Below the pieces are notes generated by a model. It was given only the letters and a program-made list of their open reading frames with translations. It was not told where the DNA came from and did not search any database. A stretch of 58,092 bases of DNA from Gammaproteobacteria bacterium (GTDB taxonomy: Bacteria > Pseudomonadota > Gammaproteobacteria > Steroidobacterales > PWYM01), in the NCBI GenBank assembly GCA_003567855.1, contig PWYM01000272.1, forward strand, positions 1-58,092, read 5' to 3'. The translations under genes were made by a program, and so were the position numbers. Below are positions 1 to 8,684 of the stretch, piece after piece; the stretch's first letter is position 1, and each line of letters opens with the position of its first letter.

Positions 1-1514
1 CCCAGGGTGTAGTGGTTGTTGACCCGGATCAGGCGATGCCCTTCGCGTTCTATGACCGCCACGGTGGCATGACTGCCCTCCCTGACCTCGATGAGCTGCT
101 CGTCATGCGCGGGGTTGAGATACACCGGGCTCAGCAGCGACGCCGGCGCCCAGGGGACCAGCAGCGCTGCGGCGGCGGCCACCGGTGCCAGCAGCCGGAG
201 ACGCCTGCGCGGCCGCGTCGCCAGCACCAGCGCCATCGCCGCGAAATAGCACGCCGCCAGGATCAGCAGAGCCCCCGACGCACCGAATACCGGTAGCAAT
301 ACGAAACCCGCTGCCAGCGCCCCGGCGATCGCGCCTGCGGTATTGACCGCGATCAGGTTCCCGATGGTCGCCGCCGCGCCCCGCCGGTCCTGCTCGAGCA
401 ACCGGAGCAGGTACGGCAGGATCGTGCCCAGCACGACTCCGGGCACCAGCATCACGATCACGGCGACGCCGCCCACGCTGCCCAGGTAGCGCCACCAGTC
501 CTTGCCCGCGCCGACGTAGCCGAGCCCCCCGGTGTTCAGGTGGAACAGCCATGGCGAAGCCACGACCAGCACACCGGCAAGCCCCAGCAGGACCAGCATG
601 ACGATCGAGGTATCGGCCCGCGACCAGCGGCACAGGCGGTTCGCGAGCGCGGCACCGAGCGACAGCGCACACAGGAACACCACCAGCACCAGCGAGTAGG
701 TGTAGACGGAGTTCTGCAGCACCTGCGAGAACAGCCGCGTCCAGATCACCTCGACGCCGATCGCCGCGAATCCAGACACGAACGCCAGCAGCCAGACGAT
801 CCTGTCCCGCGGCGGGGTTGCTTCCGAGGGCGAAACGGACACCGCGGCAGGCACCGGTGCGGGTTCGGGTCGCCACCGCGCCAGCGCCACCGCCGCGATT
901 CCGACCAGCACGTCCAGCCCGATGGCCAGCAGGTACGCGCCCGCAAACCCGAGCACCACCGGCAGCAGGAAGCCGGCTGCCAGCGCGCCGGCTGCAGCCC
1001 CACCGGTATTGACGGCGTAAAGAAGACTGCCGAGACGACCGAGATCCGCCGGGTGGCGTATCAGGTACTGCCCCATGACCGGCAGCGTGCCGCCCATCAG
1101 GAACGCGGGGGGCAGCAGGATCACGGTCGCCAGTGCGATCTTCAGGAGCAGATCGGCCAACGGCAGGTGACCCAGCAGCGGGTACAGCGCCGGGTAGACG
1201 GCGTGGTAGGCATCCAGCAGCACGAAATGGCCGAGCGCGGTAGCCCCGACACCGAGCTCGAGCCAGCCGAAGGCCGCCAGGCTGTTGCCGAACCGCTGCG
1301 CGCGGCGTCCCCAGAACCACCCGCCCAGGGCGATGCCGGCGAAAAATATCGCGATTGCCAGCGCAGCCGCCTGGGCGGTACTGCCGAACAGCAGTCCGAG
1401 CTCCCGCACCCACAGGACCTGGTAGACCAGGGCGGCGAAACCCGAGACGAAAAACAGAATCACCAGGATCGGCAGCCGAACCGGTGCCGAAGGGGAGCCA
1501 GGGGCAGCAGACAT
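1..1514 (-). CDS. Fused MFS-like membrane protein / spermidine synthase-like protein (3' end cut by window edge)
   Basis: The ATG at 1514 opens a frame of at least 504 codons that runs off the left edge. The N-terminus (MSAAPGSP, then a hydrophobic helix containing FFVSGFAALVYQVLWVREL) is typical of fused multi-membrane-span/spermidine synthase proteins, and many hydrophobic segments follow. The last visible residues (HATVAVIER...NNHYTL) match the beginning of a spermidine-synthase Rossmann domain, so the soluble domain lies outside the window. These proteins are annotated as spermidine synthases by similarity, but a polyamine activity is not established for the fused class. No Shine-Dalgarno precedes the ATG, and a TATAAT sits only 10 bases upstream, so the message may be nearly leaderless. 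The long Arg-rich ORF in another frame here is a shadow. Confidence 0.85.
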   Translation of the reverse strand, partial: MSAAPGSPSAPVRLPILVILFFVSGFAALVYQVLWVRELGLLFGSTAQAAALAIAIFFAGIALGGWFWGRRAQRFGNSLAAFGWLELGVGATALGHFVLLDAYHAVYPALYPLLGHLPLADLLLKIALATVILLPPAFLMGGTLPVMGQYLIRHPADLGRLGSLLYAVNTGGAAAGALAAGFLLPVVLGFAGAYLLAIGLDVLVGIAAVALARWRPEPAPVPAAVSVSPSEATPPRDRIVWLLAFVSGFAAIGVEVIWTRLFSQVLQNSVYTYSLVLVVFLCALSLGAALANRLCRWSRADTSIVMLVLLGLAGVLVVASPWLFHLNTGGLGYVGAGKDWWRYLGSVGGVAVIVMLVPGVVLGTILPYLLRLLEQDRRGAAATIGNLIAVNTAGAIAGALAAGFVLLPVFGASGALLILAACYFAAMALVLATRPRRRLRLLAPVAAAAALLVPWAPASLLSPVYLNPAHDEQLIEVREGSHATVAVIEREGHRLIRVNNHYTL

Positions 1515-1524
1515 AGTGTGCAAA

Positions 1525-1530
1525 ATTATA
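1525..1530 (-). promoter_or_regulatory. Perfect -10 hexamer TATAAT upstream of the spermidine synthase-like gene
   Basis: The minus strand reads TATAAT ten bases before the ATG at 1514. That places the predicted start of transcription within about five bases of the ATG. No good -35 is visible at 16-18 bases. The -10 match is seen directly; promoter activity is inferred. Confidence 0.4.
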
Positions 1531-1611
1531 ACGTATCGGCAGGCACACACATGTCGCTGCGCGTTACGGTGTGCCCTCCTGCCCGCGCGGCACCGTCAGG
1601 TGAGCCCGGGC

Positions 1612-2610
1612 TCAGTCCCCCGCCACGGCACTGCCCAATACCGGCTCGTCGAGCACCACCTCGGGCGCATCGTGGTCGACGCTTGCCATCGCGGCCGGAA
1701 CGCCCCGCGCCTGGCCGGCGATGAACTCCGCGCTCGCCCAGTCGACGACCGCGCGGCTTTCGCGCGTGGCCCGCACGACCTCCTGGGTGAGGACCGTCAG
1801 GCCGCGCTCGGCAAACTCCTCGGCGTATTCCTCCAGCGGCGGGTGCGCCTCGAGGTAGAGCACGTCGTTTCGCCAGCCCACCTTGTAAGGCTGGTTGATG
1901 ATGCGCACCTCGGTGCCGACCGAAATCTGCTCATAGAGCGATTCCACGCTCTCCGGGAACATGCGGATGCAGCCGTGCGTGACGCGCATGCCAACACCTT
2001 CGGGGCGATTGGTGCCGTGGATCAGGTACGACGGCAGCGACAGCCGGATCGCGCGGCTGCCCATCGGGTTGTCCGGCCCCGGCGGCACCACCCGCGGCAG
2101 CGTGCGGCCCATCTCGGCGTAGCGCTCGCGCACCGACTGCGGCGGCGTCCAGCTCGGGTTGCGGCGCATCTCGGTGACGCGGTGACGCCCGATCGGCGTG
2201 TCCCAGTCCATCTGTCCGATGCTCACCGGATAGGTGATCACGCGTTGCGGCTCGCCCTCGGCCCGCTCCGGGTAGTAGTAGAGACGATACTCGGGGAGGT
2301 TGATCACGACGCCGCGACGCGGTCCTTCCGGCAACACGAAGCGTGTCGGGATCGTGACCTCGGTCCCCTCGCCCGGCACCCACGGGTCCACCCCCGGGTT
2401 CGCGCGGCGCATTTCCTCGTAACCGATCCCGTATTCGCGCCCGATTTCGAGCAGCGTGTCTTCCCAATGGGTGGTCACCGTCTTGAGCTCACCGACCACC
2501 TGCTGTTGGTCGGATTCCAGGACGAATTCATGGCCGCCATTGACCGTGGCCGCATGAGCAAACTGAAATGCCGAGATAAACAACATTGCAAACAGTGTTT
2601 TATGAATCAT
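1612..2610 (-). CDS. L,D-transpeptidase (YkuD domain) with LysM-like N-terminus
   Basis: The 332-residue protein begins with a signal peptide (MIHKTLFAMLFISAFQFAHA). A LysM-like segment follows at about residues 45-90 (DTLLEIGREYGI...NPGVDPW), then a YkuD catalytic domain with HGT and the signature HGCIRM; the nucleophile Cys is near residue 213. Family knowledge: such periplasmic enzymes of the ErfK/YbiS/YcfS group form 3-3 cross-links in peptidoglycan or attach Braun-type lipoprotein to it. An acidic C-terminal tail of about 60 residues follows the domain. The gene lies 57 bases downstream of the DASS transporter on the same strand. Its AT-rich first codons differ from its GC-rich neighbours. 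The specific substrate cannot be assigned. Confidence 0.93.
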   Translation of the reverse strand: MIHKTLFAMLFISAFQFAHAATVNGGHEFVLESDQQQVVGELKTVTTHWEDTLLEIGREYGIGYEEMRRANPGVDPWVPGEGTEVTIPTRFVLPEGPRRGVVINLPEYRLYYYPERAEGEPQRVITYPVSIGQMDWDTPIGRHRVTEMRRNPSWTPPQSVRERYAEMGRTLPRVVPPGPDNPMGSRAIRLSLPSYLIHGTNRPEGVGMRVTHGCIRMFPESVESLYEQISVGTEVRIINQPYKVGWRNDVLYLEAHPPLEEYAEEFAERGLTVLTQEVVRATRESRAVVDWASAEFIAGQARGVPAAMASVDHDAPEVVLDEPVLGSAVAGD

Positions 2611-2667
2611 CTCAAAAGTACTTTGTTACCCGTGAACGTCAATGGTCGGCTGTCCGCGGACCCTTGC

Positions 2668-4167
2668 TCAGGCACCGAGCACCGGCACGATGAGCACGTA
2701 CGTCAGGGCTGTGACCCCCAGCGCACCGACTATGTTCAGCCAGAATCCCGCGCGTGTCATCTCCCGGATCGTCACGTGGCCCGATCCGAACACGATCGCG
2801 TTGGGCGGTGTCGCGACCGGCAGCATGAATGCGTAGCTCGCCGCGATCGCCGCCGGGACGATCAGGTGATAGGCGTCGAGGCCCAGCACCGGCGCGATCG
2901 CCGCGAGAATCGGAACCAGCGTCGCGGTCGTCGCGGTGTTGCTCGTCAGTTCCGTCAGGAACTTCACGAGCGTGATCACGCCGAGCACGATCAGCACCGA
3001 CGGCAGTCCGCCCAGTCCCGCGGCAAGCGTGCCGATGTACGCGCTGACACCGTAACCGTCCATCGCCGCCGCGAGGCTGAGTCCGCCGCCGAACAGCACG
3101 AGCAGCCCCCACGGCAGCTTCGCGGCCGAGTGCCAGTCGAGCAGGCGCTGCCCGCGCTCCTCGCCGCCCGGCAGCACGAACAGCGTGAGCGCGGCGGTGA
3201 TCGCGATGCCCGGGTCGCTGAGCCCGGCGAGCGGCCGTACACCGGCGATCTCGATCTGCTGCAGCAACGGCCGCGTCACCCACAACATCGCGGTCGCCGC
3301 GAACACGAGCGCGGTGCGCCACTCGGCTGTACCCATCGGACCGAGTTCGGTGAGCGCCCGCCGGATCGTGACCTCGGCACCGTCCACCGGCTGCGCGTCG
3401 AGCCGGTAGACGCACCGCGTCAGCAACCACCATGTCAGCGGGATGAATATGATCACCAGCGGGACACCGAACATCATCCAGCGCACGAAGCTGATCTCGC
3501 GACCGAGCTGCGACTCCGCATAGGAGACGACGAACACGTTCGGCGGGCTGCCGATGATCGTCGCGACGCCACCGATGGACGCGGCGTACGCCGTGCCCAG
3601 CAGCAGGCACACGGCGAACGCATGTGCACCGGCCTCATTGCGCCCGGCCCCGTCGCCGTCCCTGTGCAGCAGCGCGATCACGCTCAGGACCACCGGCAGC
3701 AGCATCATCGTCGCCGCGGTGTTGGTGACCCACATGCTGGTGCCCGCGGAGATCAGCATGAAGGCGGCGACGATGCGCGCCGGCGAGGTCCCCACGCGTG
3801 ACAGTGCCGAGTATGCGATGCGCCGGTGCAGGCCCCATTTCTGCAGGCACTGCGCGAGCATGAAACCGCCGAGAAACAGGAAGATCAGTTCGTGGCTGTA
3901 GGGGCGCGCGGCCTCGGAGATGCCCATGCCGCCGGCCATCGGAAACAGCACCAGTGGCAGCAGCGCGGTCGCATAGACCGGAATCGCCTCGGTCATCCAC
4001 CAGACCGCCATCCACGCAGCCGCCGCCGCGGCGACGCGACCGGTCCAGGAGAACTCGACGGTCTCGCCGGTGCCGTCGACGAACTGTTCGGGCAGGAGGA
4101 ACAGCAGCAGTGCCGCGAGCGCCGGCCCGCTCCACAGGCCGATGCGCGACACCAGCTGGGTGTTCAA
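2668..4167 (-). CDS. DASS (SLC13/VcINDY-type) sodium:anion symporter
   Basis: The 499-residue protein is highly hydrophobic with about 11-12 membrane segments. It carries both Ser-Asn-Thr-type signatures that line the substrate and sodium site in this family: a TNTAAT form in the first half and a TSNTATTAT form in the second. Family members take up di- or tricarboxylates, or sulfate, with Na+ in the inner membrane. The exact substrate cannot be read from sequence. It follows fabH by 85 bases on the same strand and could be transcribed from the fatty-acid operon. The usual fabD/fabG/acpP genes are not here. The start MNTQLVSRIGL is the first ATG of the frame and precedes the first helix directly. 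Confidence 0.9.
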   Translation of the reverse strand: MNTQLVSRIGLWSGPALAALLLFLLPEQFVDGTGETVEFSWTGRVAAAAAAWMAVWWMTEAIPVYATALLPLVLFPMAGGMGISEAARPYSHELIFLFLGGFMLAQCLQKWGLHRRIAYSALSRVGTSPARIVAAFMLISAGTSMWVTNTAATMMLLPVVLSVIALLHRDGDGAGRNEAGAHAFAVCLLLGTAYAASIGGVATIIGSPPNVFVVSYAESQLGREISFVRWMMFGVPLVIIFIPLTWWLLTRCVYRLDAQPVDGAEVTIRRALTELGPMGTAEWRTALVFAATAMLWVTRPLLQQIEIAGVRPLAGLSDPGIAITAALTLFVLPGGEERGQRLLDWHSAAKLPWGLLVLFGGGLSLAAAMDGYGVSAYIGTLAAGLGGLPSVLIVLGVITLVKFLTELTSNTATTATLVPILAAIAPVLGLDAYHLIVPAAIAASYAFMLPVATPPNAIVFGSGHVTIREMTRAGFWLNIVGALGVTALTYVLIVPVLGA

Positions 4168-4252
4168 GAAGGCGCCCCGTCAGAGGTGAGGCGAAAGGCC
4201 GTCGCTTGCGGTTCGAAGCCCATGCCGATCTCAGGCCTGCCGCGCCCGGCGC

Positions 4253-5221
4253 TCAGTAGCGCAGCAGCGCGGCCCCCCAGGTCAGTCCGCCGCCGAAACC
4301 TTCGAGCAGCACCATCTGGCCGCGCTGCACCCGGCCGTCCCTGATCGCGACATCAAGCGCCATCGGTACCGACGCCGCCGAGGTGTTGCCGTGGTCCTGC
4401 ACCGTGAGCACGACGCGGTCCATCGGTATTTCGAGCCGCTTCGCGGTCGCCTGGATGATCCGGATGTTGGCCTGGTGCGGAATGAGCCAGTCAAGCTCAC
4501 TCTTGGGGGTGCCGGTCCGTTCGAGGATGTCCTCGGCGATACCGCCGAGCTTCTTGACCGCGACCTTGAAGACCTCGTTGCCGCGCATCTGGATGGTCTG
4601 GTCGGCCGTCTCCCCGGGTGGCGGCTTGCGGCGTGAGACGCCGGTGGGCACGTAGAGGATGTCCTTGAAGTGGCCGTCGGCGCCCAACCGGGTCGCGAGA
4701 ATGCCCGGTGTTTCGCTGGCCTCGAGTACGACGGCGCCCGCACCGTCGCCGAACAGCACGCAGGTGTCGCGCGACTTCCAGTCCGTGATGCGCGACAGCG
4801 TCTCGGCGCCGACGACGAGCGCGCGCCTGGCCTCACCGAGCCGCACGAACTTGTCGGCGGTGGACAGCGCGTAGAGAAACCCGCTGCATGCGGCCTCGAC
4901 CGCGATCGCCGGCATGCCGCCGATGCCGAGTTTGTCCTGGAGCAGACAGGCGACGTTCGGGAACAGCTGGTCCGGGGTCGTGGTACCGACGACGATGAGG
5001 TCGATGTCGGAGGCCTCGATGCCGGCCGCTTCGAGCGCGCGGCGCGAGGCCTCGAGTGCGAGATCGCTGGTGGTCTGGTCTTCGGCAGCGATGTGGCGGC
5101 GCTCGATGCCGGTACGGGTCCGGATCCACTCGTCGCTGGTGTCGACCATGCGCTCGAGATCGAAGTTGGTGAGGACCTTTTCTGGCAGGTAGCGACCGGT
5201 ACCGGCTATGCGGGAATACAT
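4253..5221 (-). CDS. fabH: 3-oxoacyl-[ACP] synthase III (FabH)
   Basis: FabH condenses acetyl-CoA with malonyl-ACP to start fatty-acid synthesis in the cytosol. The 322-residue protein has the usual length and all three catalytic residues: Cys near residue 112 in EAACSGF, His near 247 in IPHQANIR, and Asn near 277 in HGNTSAA. The start ATG at 5221 lies inside the end of plsX; the 16-base overlap ATGTATTCCCGCATAG contains the plsX stop, implying translational coupling. The N-terminus [19 protein letters not shown] is typical of FabH. It is the last biosynthetic gene of the yceD-rpmF-plsX-fabH operon. Confidence 0.98.
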   Translation of the reverse strand: MYSRIAGTGRYLPEKVLTNFDLERMVDTSDEWIRTRTGIERRHIAAEDQTTSDLALEASRRALEAAGIEASDIDLIVVGTTTPDQLFPNVACLLQDKLGIGGMPAIAVEAACSGFLYALSTADKFVRLGEARRALVVGAETLSRITDWKSRDTCVLFGDGAGAVVLEASETPGILATRLGADGHFKDILYVPTGVSRRKPPPGETADQTIQMRGNEVFKVAVKKLGGIAEDILERTGTPKSELDWLIPHQANIRIIQATAKRLEIPMDRVVLTVQDHGNTSAASVPMALDVAIRDGRVQRGQMVLLEGFGGGLTWGAALLRY

Positions 5222-6234
5222 AATGCTTTCTGGTTTTCGAACATGCGCGCGATATGCGCAGGGACCCCCTCGCGGACTTCCTTGATGGCCACGCGTATCG
5301 CATTGGCCATCGCGACACTGTCCGCAGAACCGTGGCTCTTGACCACGATCTCCGACAATCCGACGAAACTCGCACCATTGTAGTGGCGCGGATCCAGCCT
5401 GTCGCGCAGCGCGAGCAACGCGGGCCTGGCCGCCAGCGCCTGTAGCCGGCGCACGGCGCTGCTGGTGAACTCCTCGCGAAGGTAGCCGCCCATCAGTCCG
5501 GCGACACCTTCCATGGTCTTGAGCGCGACGTTGCCGCTGAAGCCGTCGGTGACGACCACGTCGACCTCACCGGAGAAGATGTGGTTGCCCTCGACGAAGC
5601 CGACGTAGTTGAGCGCGCTGGCGGCGAGCAGTCGGCCGGCCTCGCGCACCGTCTCGTTACCCTTGATGTCTTCCTCGCCGATATTCAGCAGCCCGACGCG
5701 CGGGCTGGGCAAGCCGGCGATGTCGGCTGCAACGACGCTGCCCATGCATGCGAACTGCATGAGGTTGTCGGCGTCTACGCCGACATTGGCGCCGAGGTCG
5801 AGCATGAAGGTACTGCCCGATGCCGACGGCACCGGCGCCATGATGGCCGGGCGGTCGACGCCGGGAATGGTCTTGAGCACGAACTTCGCGGTCGCCATCA
5901 GCGCACCGGTATTGCCGGCGCTCACGCAGCCGCGGGCCTCGCCACGCTTGACGAGGTCGATCGCCACGCGCATCGACGAGTCTTTCTTGTGGCGCAGCGC
6001 ATCGCGCGGGTGATCGGTCATGCCGACGACCTCGGATGCGGCGTGCAGGCGCAGTCTATCGCCATAGCGCGCACCGTAACGTGCGCGCGCCTCGTCGATC
6101 ACGTCGGGAAGCCCGACGAGCAGGACCGCGACGTCCGGGTCGGCGTCGAGCACGGACACGGCGGCAGTGACCGCTGACCGGGGGCCGAGGTCGCCGCCCA
6201 TCACGTCGACGGCGATCGTCAGGGCGTCACTCAT
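5206..6234 (-). CDS. plsX: Phosphate acyltransferase PlsX
   Basis: PlsX makes acyl-phosphate from acyl-ACP and feeds phosphatidic-acid synthesis at the membrane surface. The start is the ATG at 6234 ([18 protein letters not shown]), because the conserved family N-terminus begins there; a GTG at 6279 would add 15 poorly conserved residues. Visible family motifs are [24 protein letters not shown] and [12 protein letters not shown]. The protein has 342 residues, the usual length. The end overlaps fabH by 16 bases. The 92-base gap to rpmF begins with a strong hairpin. Confidence 0.97.
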   Translation of the reverse strand: MSDALTIAVDVMGGDLGPRSAVTAAVSVLDADPDVAVLLVGLPDVIDEARARYGARYGDRLRLHAASEVVGMTDHPRDALRHKKDSSMRVAIDLVKRGEARGCVSAGNTGALMATAKFVLKTIPGVDRPAIMAPVPSASGSTFMLDLGANVGVDADNLMQFACMGSVVAADIAGLPSPRVGLLNIGEEDIKGNETVREAGRLLAASALNYVGFVEGNHIFSGEVDVVVTDGFSGNVALKTMEGVAGLMGGYLREEFTSSAVRRLQALAARPALLALRDRLDPRHYNGASFVGLSEIVVKSHGSADSVAMANAIRVAIKEVREGVPAHIARMFENQKALCIPA

Positions 6235-6306
6235 AGGGGGGCGAAGAACACGAAGACCCAGGTGGCGACGCGGCCGCACCGGTACGCGACCGGCATGCCA
6301 TCACCC

Positions 6307-6326
6307 ACCCCGCACAGGTGCGGGGT
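6307..6326 (-). other. Intercistronic hairpin directly after rpmF
   Basis: ACCCCGCAC and GTGCGGGGT form perfect 9-bp arms around two bases, starting immediately after the rpmF stop codon. No T-run follows, so it is probably not a simple intrinsic terminator. It may act as an mRNA processing or stability element that lets ribosomal protein L32 be made in excess over PlsX/FabH. Confidence 0.5.
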
Positions 6327-6521
6327 TTACTCCTGATCTTCCTCGACCGGCGGCTGCGCGATCACCTGGCGCCCGCGGTAGTAACCGTCGGCGCTGACGT
6401 GATGGCGGCGATGGGTCTCGCCCGTCGTCGGTTCGACCGACAGCGTGGGATTCTTCAGCCCGTCGTGCGAACGGCGCATGCCGCGGCGCGAAGGCGTTTT
6501 GCGACTCTTTTGAACAGCCAT
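6327..6521 (-). CDS. rpmF: 50S ribosomal protein L32
   Basis: The 64-residue basic protein starts [20 protein letters not shown], the standard L32 N-terminus, and ends in a short acidic tail (PPVEEDQE). It lacks the Cys pairs of zinc-binding L32 forms, as is usual in gammaproteobacteria. A GGAG eight bases upstream supports the ATG at 6521. It lies 57 bases downstream of yceD, as in many bacteria, and couples ribosome supply with membrane lipid synthesis. Confidence 0.98.
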   Translation of the reverse strand: MAVQKSRKTPSRRGMRRSHDGLKNPTLSVEPTTGETHRRHHVSADGYYRGRQVIAQPPVEEDQE

Positions 6522-6578
6522 GTGCAGATCTCCATATGTCCCGGGCCGCCGCGAGCGCAAGCCCGGAGACGACAATGT

Positions 6579-7088
6579 TCAGTCGAATTCCGGTGCCAGC
6601 GCCACCAGCGCTTCCCCGAGTTCGCCGCAATGGGCGGGATCGGGATGCGCCGGCACAAGCGGCAGTGCCATGATCAACTCTTCTTCCAAAAGGTCCAGCG
6701 GGCGCACGCGCGCCTCGCAGACGATGTATTCCAGCGCGTCGGGCACCACCGCCGCCGACGCCTCGTCGGCCACCAGTGCGACTTCGGTGTCGATGCGCAG
6801 CGCGTGGTCATAGGCTTCGAGGCAGCGTTCACACCGAAGTGGCACGCTCAGATTCGCAGTGATCGAAAGCCGCGTCCAGCCTCCGGCCCCCGAGCGCTCA
6901 GCCGTGCCCGCCGGGGCAAAACGGAGCCTGGCATCGACCTCGTAATCACCGCCCTCGCACCGCGAAGCGTCGGCCGAATCGACCACCCGCCCAAAAAGCA
7001 TGAGGGGCAAACGCCCCTCGAGCACCGCGCGGCGTCCCCCCAGAGCTGAAGCAGCCGAAAGCGCCTGCCACTCTTTCGAAAACGCCAT
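6579..7088 (-). CDS. yceD: YceD, DUF177 23S rRNA accumulation protein
   Basis: The 169-residue protein has the DUF177 core with the Cys pair LRCERCLEAY near residue 87, and the C-terminal DLLEEELIMALPLVP block followed by a conserved HPD...C segment. The family is required for normal 23S rRNA accumulation and is almost always encoded immediately upstream of rpmF, as here. It is the first gene of the operon and is preceded by a strong sigma70 promoter in the 56-base region shared with the divergent maf gene. Confidence 0.95.
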   Translation of the reverse strand: MAFSKEWQALSAASALGGRRAVLEGRLPLMLFGRVVDSADASRCEGGDYEVDARLRFAPAGTAERSGAGGWTRLSITANLSVPLRCERCLEAYDHALRIDTEVALVADEASAAVVPDALEYIVCEARVRPLDLLEEELIMALPLVPAHPDPAHCGELGEALVALAPEFD

Positions 7089-7097
7089 AACCGGACA

Positions 7098-7126
7098 AAT
7101 ATAAAACGGTGTCGGACCCGTGTCAA
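7098..7126 (-). promoter_or_regulatory. sigma70 promoter of the yceD-rpmF-plsX-fabH operon
   Basis: On the minus strand TTGACA (7126-7121), a 17-base spacer and TATATT (7103-7098) lie just upstream of yceD. This is a perfect -35, optimal spacing and a 5/6 -10. The transcript would start about seven bases below 7098, close to the yceD ATG at 7088, so the leader is very short. Confidence 0.8.
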
Positions 7127-7144
7127 AAAAGCTATCGTGATGCC

Positions 7145-7738
7145 ATGGCTAACGCACTCATACTCGGCTCATCGTCGCGCTACCGCCGCGCGCTGCTGGA
7201 ACGCCTCGGCGTCGCGTTCGAGTGCATCTCGCCCGACGTGGACGAGACCCCTCGCAACGGCGAGGCGCCGGCGGTGCTGGCTGCGCGGCTGGCCCGGCTG
7301 AAGGCCGAAGCGGTTGCCACCGCCCGCCCTGACTCGGTCGTCATCGGCGCCGACCAGGTCGCCGAACTCGACGGCGCGGCGCTCGGCAAACCCGGCACCG
7401 CGGCCAGGGCCCGGGCACAGCTCGCCGCGAGCTCGGGCCGCAGCGTGCTGTTTCACACGGCCATCTGCGTGCTCGGCCCCGACGGCTTCGCTTACGAACA
7501 CACCGACCTCACGGTGGTGCGTTTCCGCAGCCTCGACGACGCTGAAATTCAGGCCTACGTCAGCCGCGAGCAGCCGCTCGACTGTGCCGGCGCATTTCGC
7601 TGCGAGGGTCTGGGCATCACGCTGTTCGATGCGATCGAGAACCGCGACCCTACCGCGCTGATCGGCCTGCCGCTGATCGCGGTCTCGGCGGCCCTCAGCC
7701 GCGCCGGGCTCTCGCCGCTGGGCGACGCTGCGTACTGA
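7145..7738 (+). CDS. Maf-family nucleoside triphosphate pyrophosphatase (YceF-like)
   Basis: Maf proteins hydrolyse non-canonical or modified NTPs; the YceF branch acts on 7-methyl-GTP. The start at 7145 gives the classical N-terminus MANALILGSSSRYRRALLERLG with the family SSSxxR loop. Other family blocks are VIGADQVAEL, LGKP, and DCAGAFRCEGLG near the end. The protein has 197 residues. It is divergent from yceD, the conserved neighbour of YceF-type genes, which favours the YceF subfamily over YhdE. Its 3' end overlaps the convergent rluC by 44 bases. Confidence 0.93.
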   Translation: MANALILGSSSRYRRALLERLGVAFECISPDVDETPRNGEAPAVLAARLARLKAEAVATARPDSVVIGADQVAELDGAALGKPGTAARARAQLAASSGRSVLFHTAICVLGPDGFAYEHTDLTVVRFRSLDDAEIQAYVSREQPLDCAGAFRCEGLGITLFDAIENRDPTALIGLPLIAVSAALSRAGLSPLGDAAY

Positions 7739-8684
7739 GCGCCTCGACCACCGCGGCGAGCTCGGGCGGCAGCGGCGCGCTGAACGACTGCGGCTCGTCC
7801 GTGCCGGGCCGGCGTATGGACAGCAGGTGCGCGTGCAGGAACAACCGGTCCAGCCCCAGCGCGGCGAGCGTCTCGTTGAAGGCCGCGTCGCCGTAGCGGT
7901 CGTCGCCGGCGACGGGATGGTCGACCGCCGCCGCGTGCACCCTGATCTGGTGCGTGCGTCCACTCTCGGGCCGGGCCTCGAGCAGGCTCGCGGTGCCGAA
8001 ATCCTCGACCAGCCTGAATTCGGTCACGGCCGGTTTGCCGTCGCCGCCGACGCGCACGTGGCGCTCGCCGCCGCGGCGATGGCCGACGTCGAGCGCCAGT
8101 GACACCCGGTCGCGGCCGCGCTGCCAGCGCCCGCGCACCAGTACCAGGTAGCGCTTGTCGACGGCATGTTCGCGGAACTGCGCATGCAGGTCGCGCAGCG
8201 CGCTGCGTCGTTTCGCGACCAGCAGGCAGCCGCTGGTCTCGCGGTCGAGGCGGTGCACCAGCTCGAGGAACTCGGCATCGGGGCGCAGCGCACGCAGGGT
8301 CTCGATCACGCCGAACGACAGGCCGCTGCCACCGTGCACCGCGATGCCGGCGGGCTTGTCGAGCACCAGCAGTCGGTCATCCTCCTCGAGTACCGACGTG
8401 GCGATGCGCTTGCGCAGAGCCGGCGGCGGCGTGCCGCGGGCGTCGTCGCCGGACTGCCCGCGGGCCAGCGGCGGCAGGCGCACGCGGTCGCCGTCCTGCA
8501 GGCGCTGGGACGGGCGCGCCCGGCGGCTGTTGACGCGCACCTGGCCGGAGCGCAGCAGCCGGTAGACCTGTCCGCGCGGCCAGCCCTTCAGGCGGCGGAG
8601 CAGCCAGTTGTCGATGCGCTGGCCCTCGTCGGCCGCGCTGACGGCGACTTCGGACACGGACCGGCCGGGCTTGGCTTCTGACAT
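7695..8684 (-). CDS. rluC: 23S rRNA pseudouridine synthase RluC (RluA family)
   Basis: The 329-residue protein has an N-terminal S4 RNA-binding domain (about residues 18-80: RIDNWLLRRLKGWPRGQVYRLLRSG) and a RluA-type catalytic domain. The signature HRLDRETSG contains the catalytic Asp near residue 146; family blocks LDKPAGIAVHGGSG and RTHQIRVH follow. RluC modifies U955, U2504 and U2580 of 23S rRNA in E. coli. Its position divergent from rne matches E. coli, where rluC and rne also face away from each other. The last 44 bases overlap the maf 3' end on the other strand. Confidence 0.95.
   Translation of the reverse strand: MSEAKPGRSVSEVAVSAADEGQRIDNWLLRRLKGWPRGQVYRLLRSGQVRVNSRRARPSQRLQDGDRVRLPPLARGQSGDDARGTPPPALRKRIATSVLEEDDRLLVLDKPAGIAVHGGSGLSFGVIETLRALRPDAEFLELVHRLDRETSGCLLVAKRRSALRDLHAQFREHAVDKRYLVLVRGRWQRGRDRVSLALDVGHRRGGERHVRVGGDGKPAVTEFRLVEDFGTASLLEARPESGRTHQIRVHAAAVDHPVAGDDRYGDAAFNETLAALGLDRLFLHAHLLSIRRPGTDEPQSFSAPLPPELAAVVEALSTQRRPAARARRG

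Noticed and set aside
103-1548. 481-codon minus-strand ORF
   Set aside because: Its protein is Arg/Gly/Pro-rich without domains, and another minus frame gives a clear membrane protein starting at 1514; it is a high-GC shadow.
2614-2642. TTGACG with a TACTTT-like -10 upstream of the L,D-transpeptidase
   Set aside because: The -10 matches poorly and would place the RNA start at or inside the start codon; not strong enough to list.
1516-3801. 761-codon plus-strand ORF
   Set aside because: It is antisense to the L,D-transpeptidase and DASS genes, with His/Arg-rich low-complexity sequence typical of a shadow frame.
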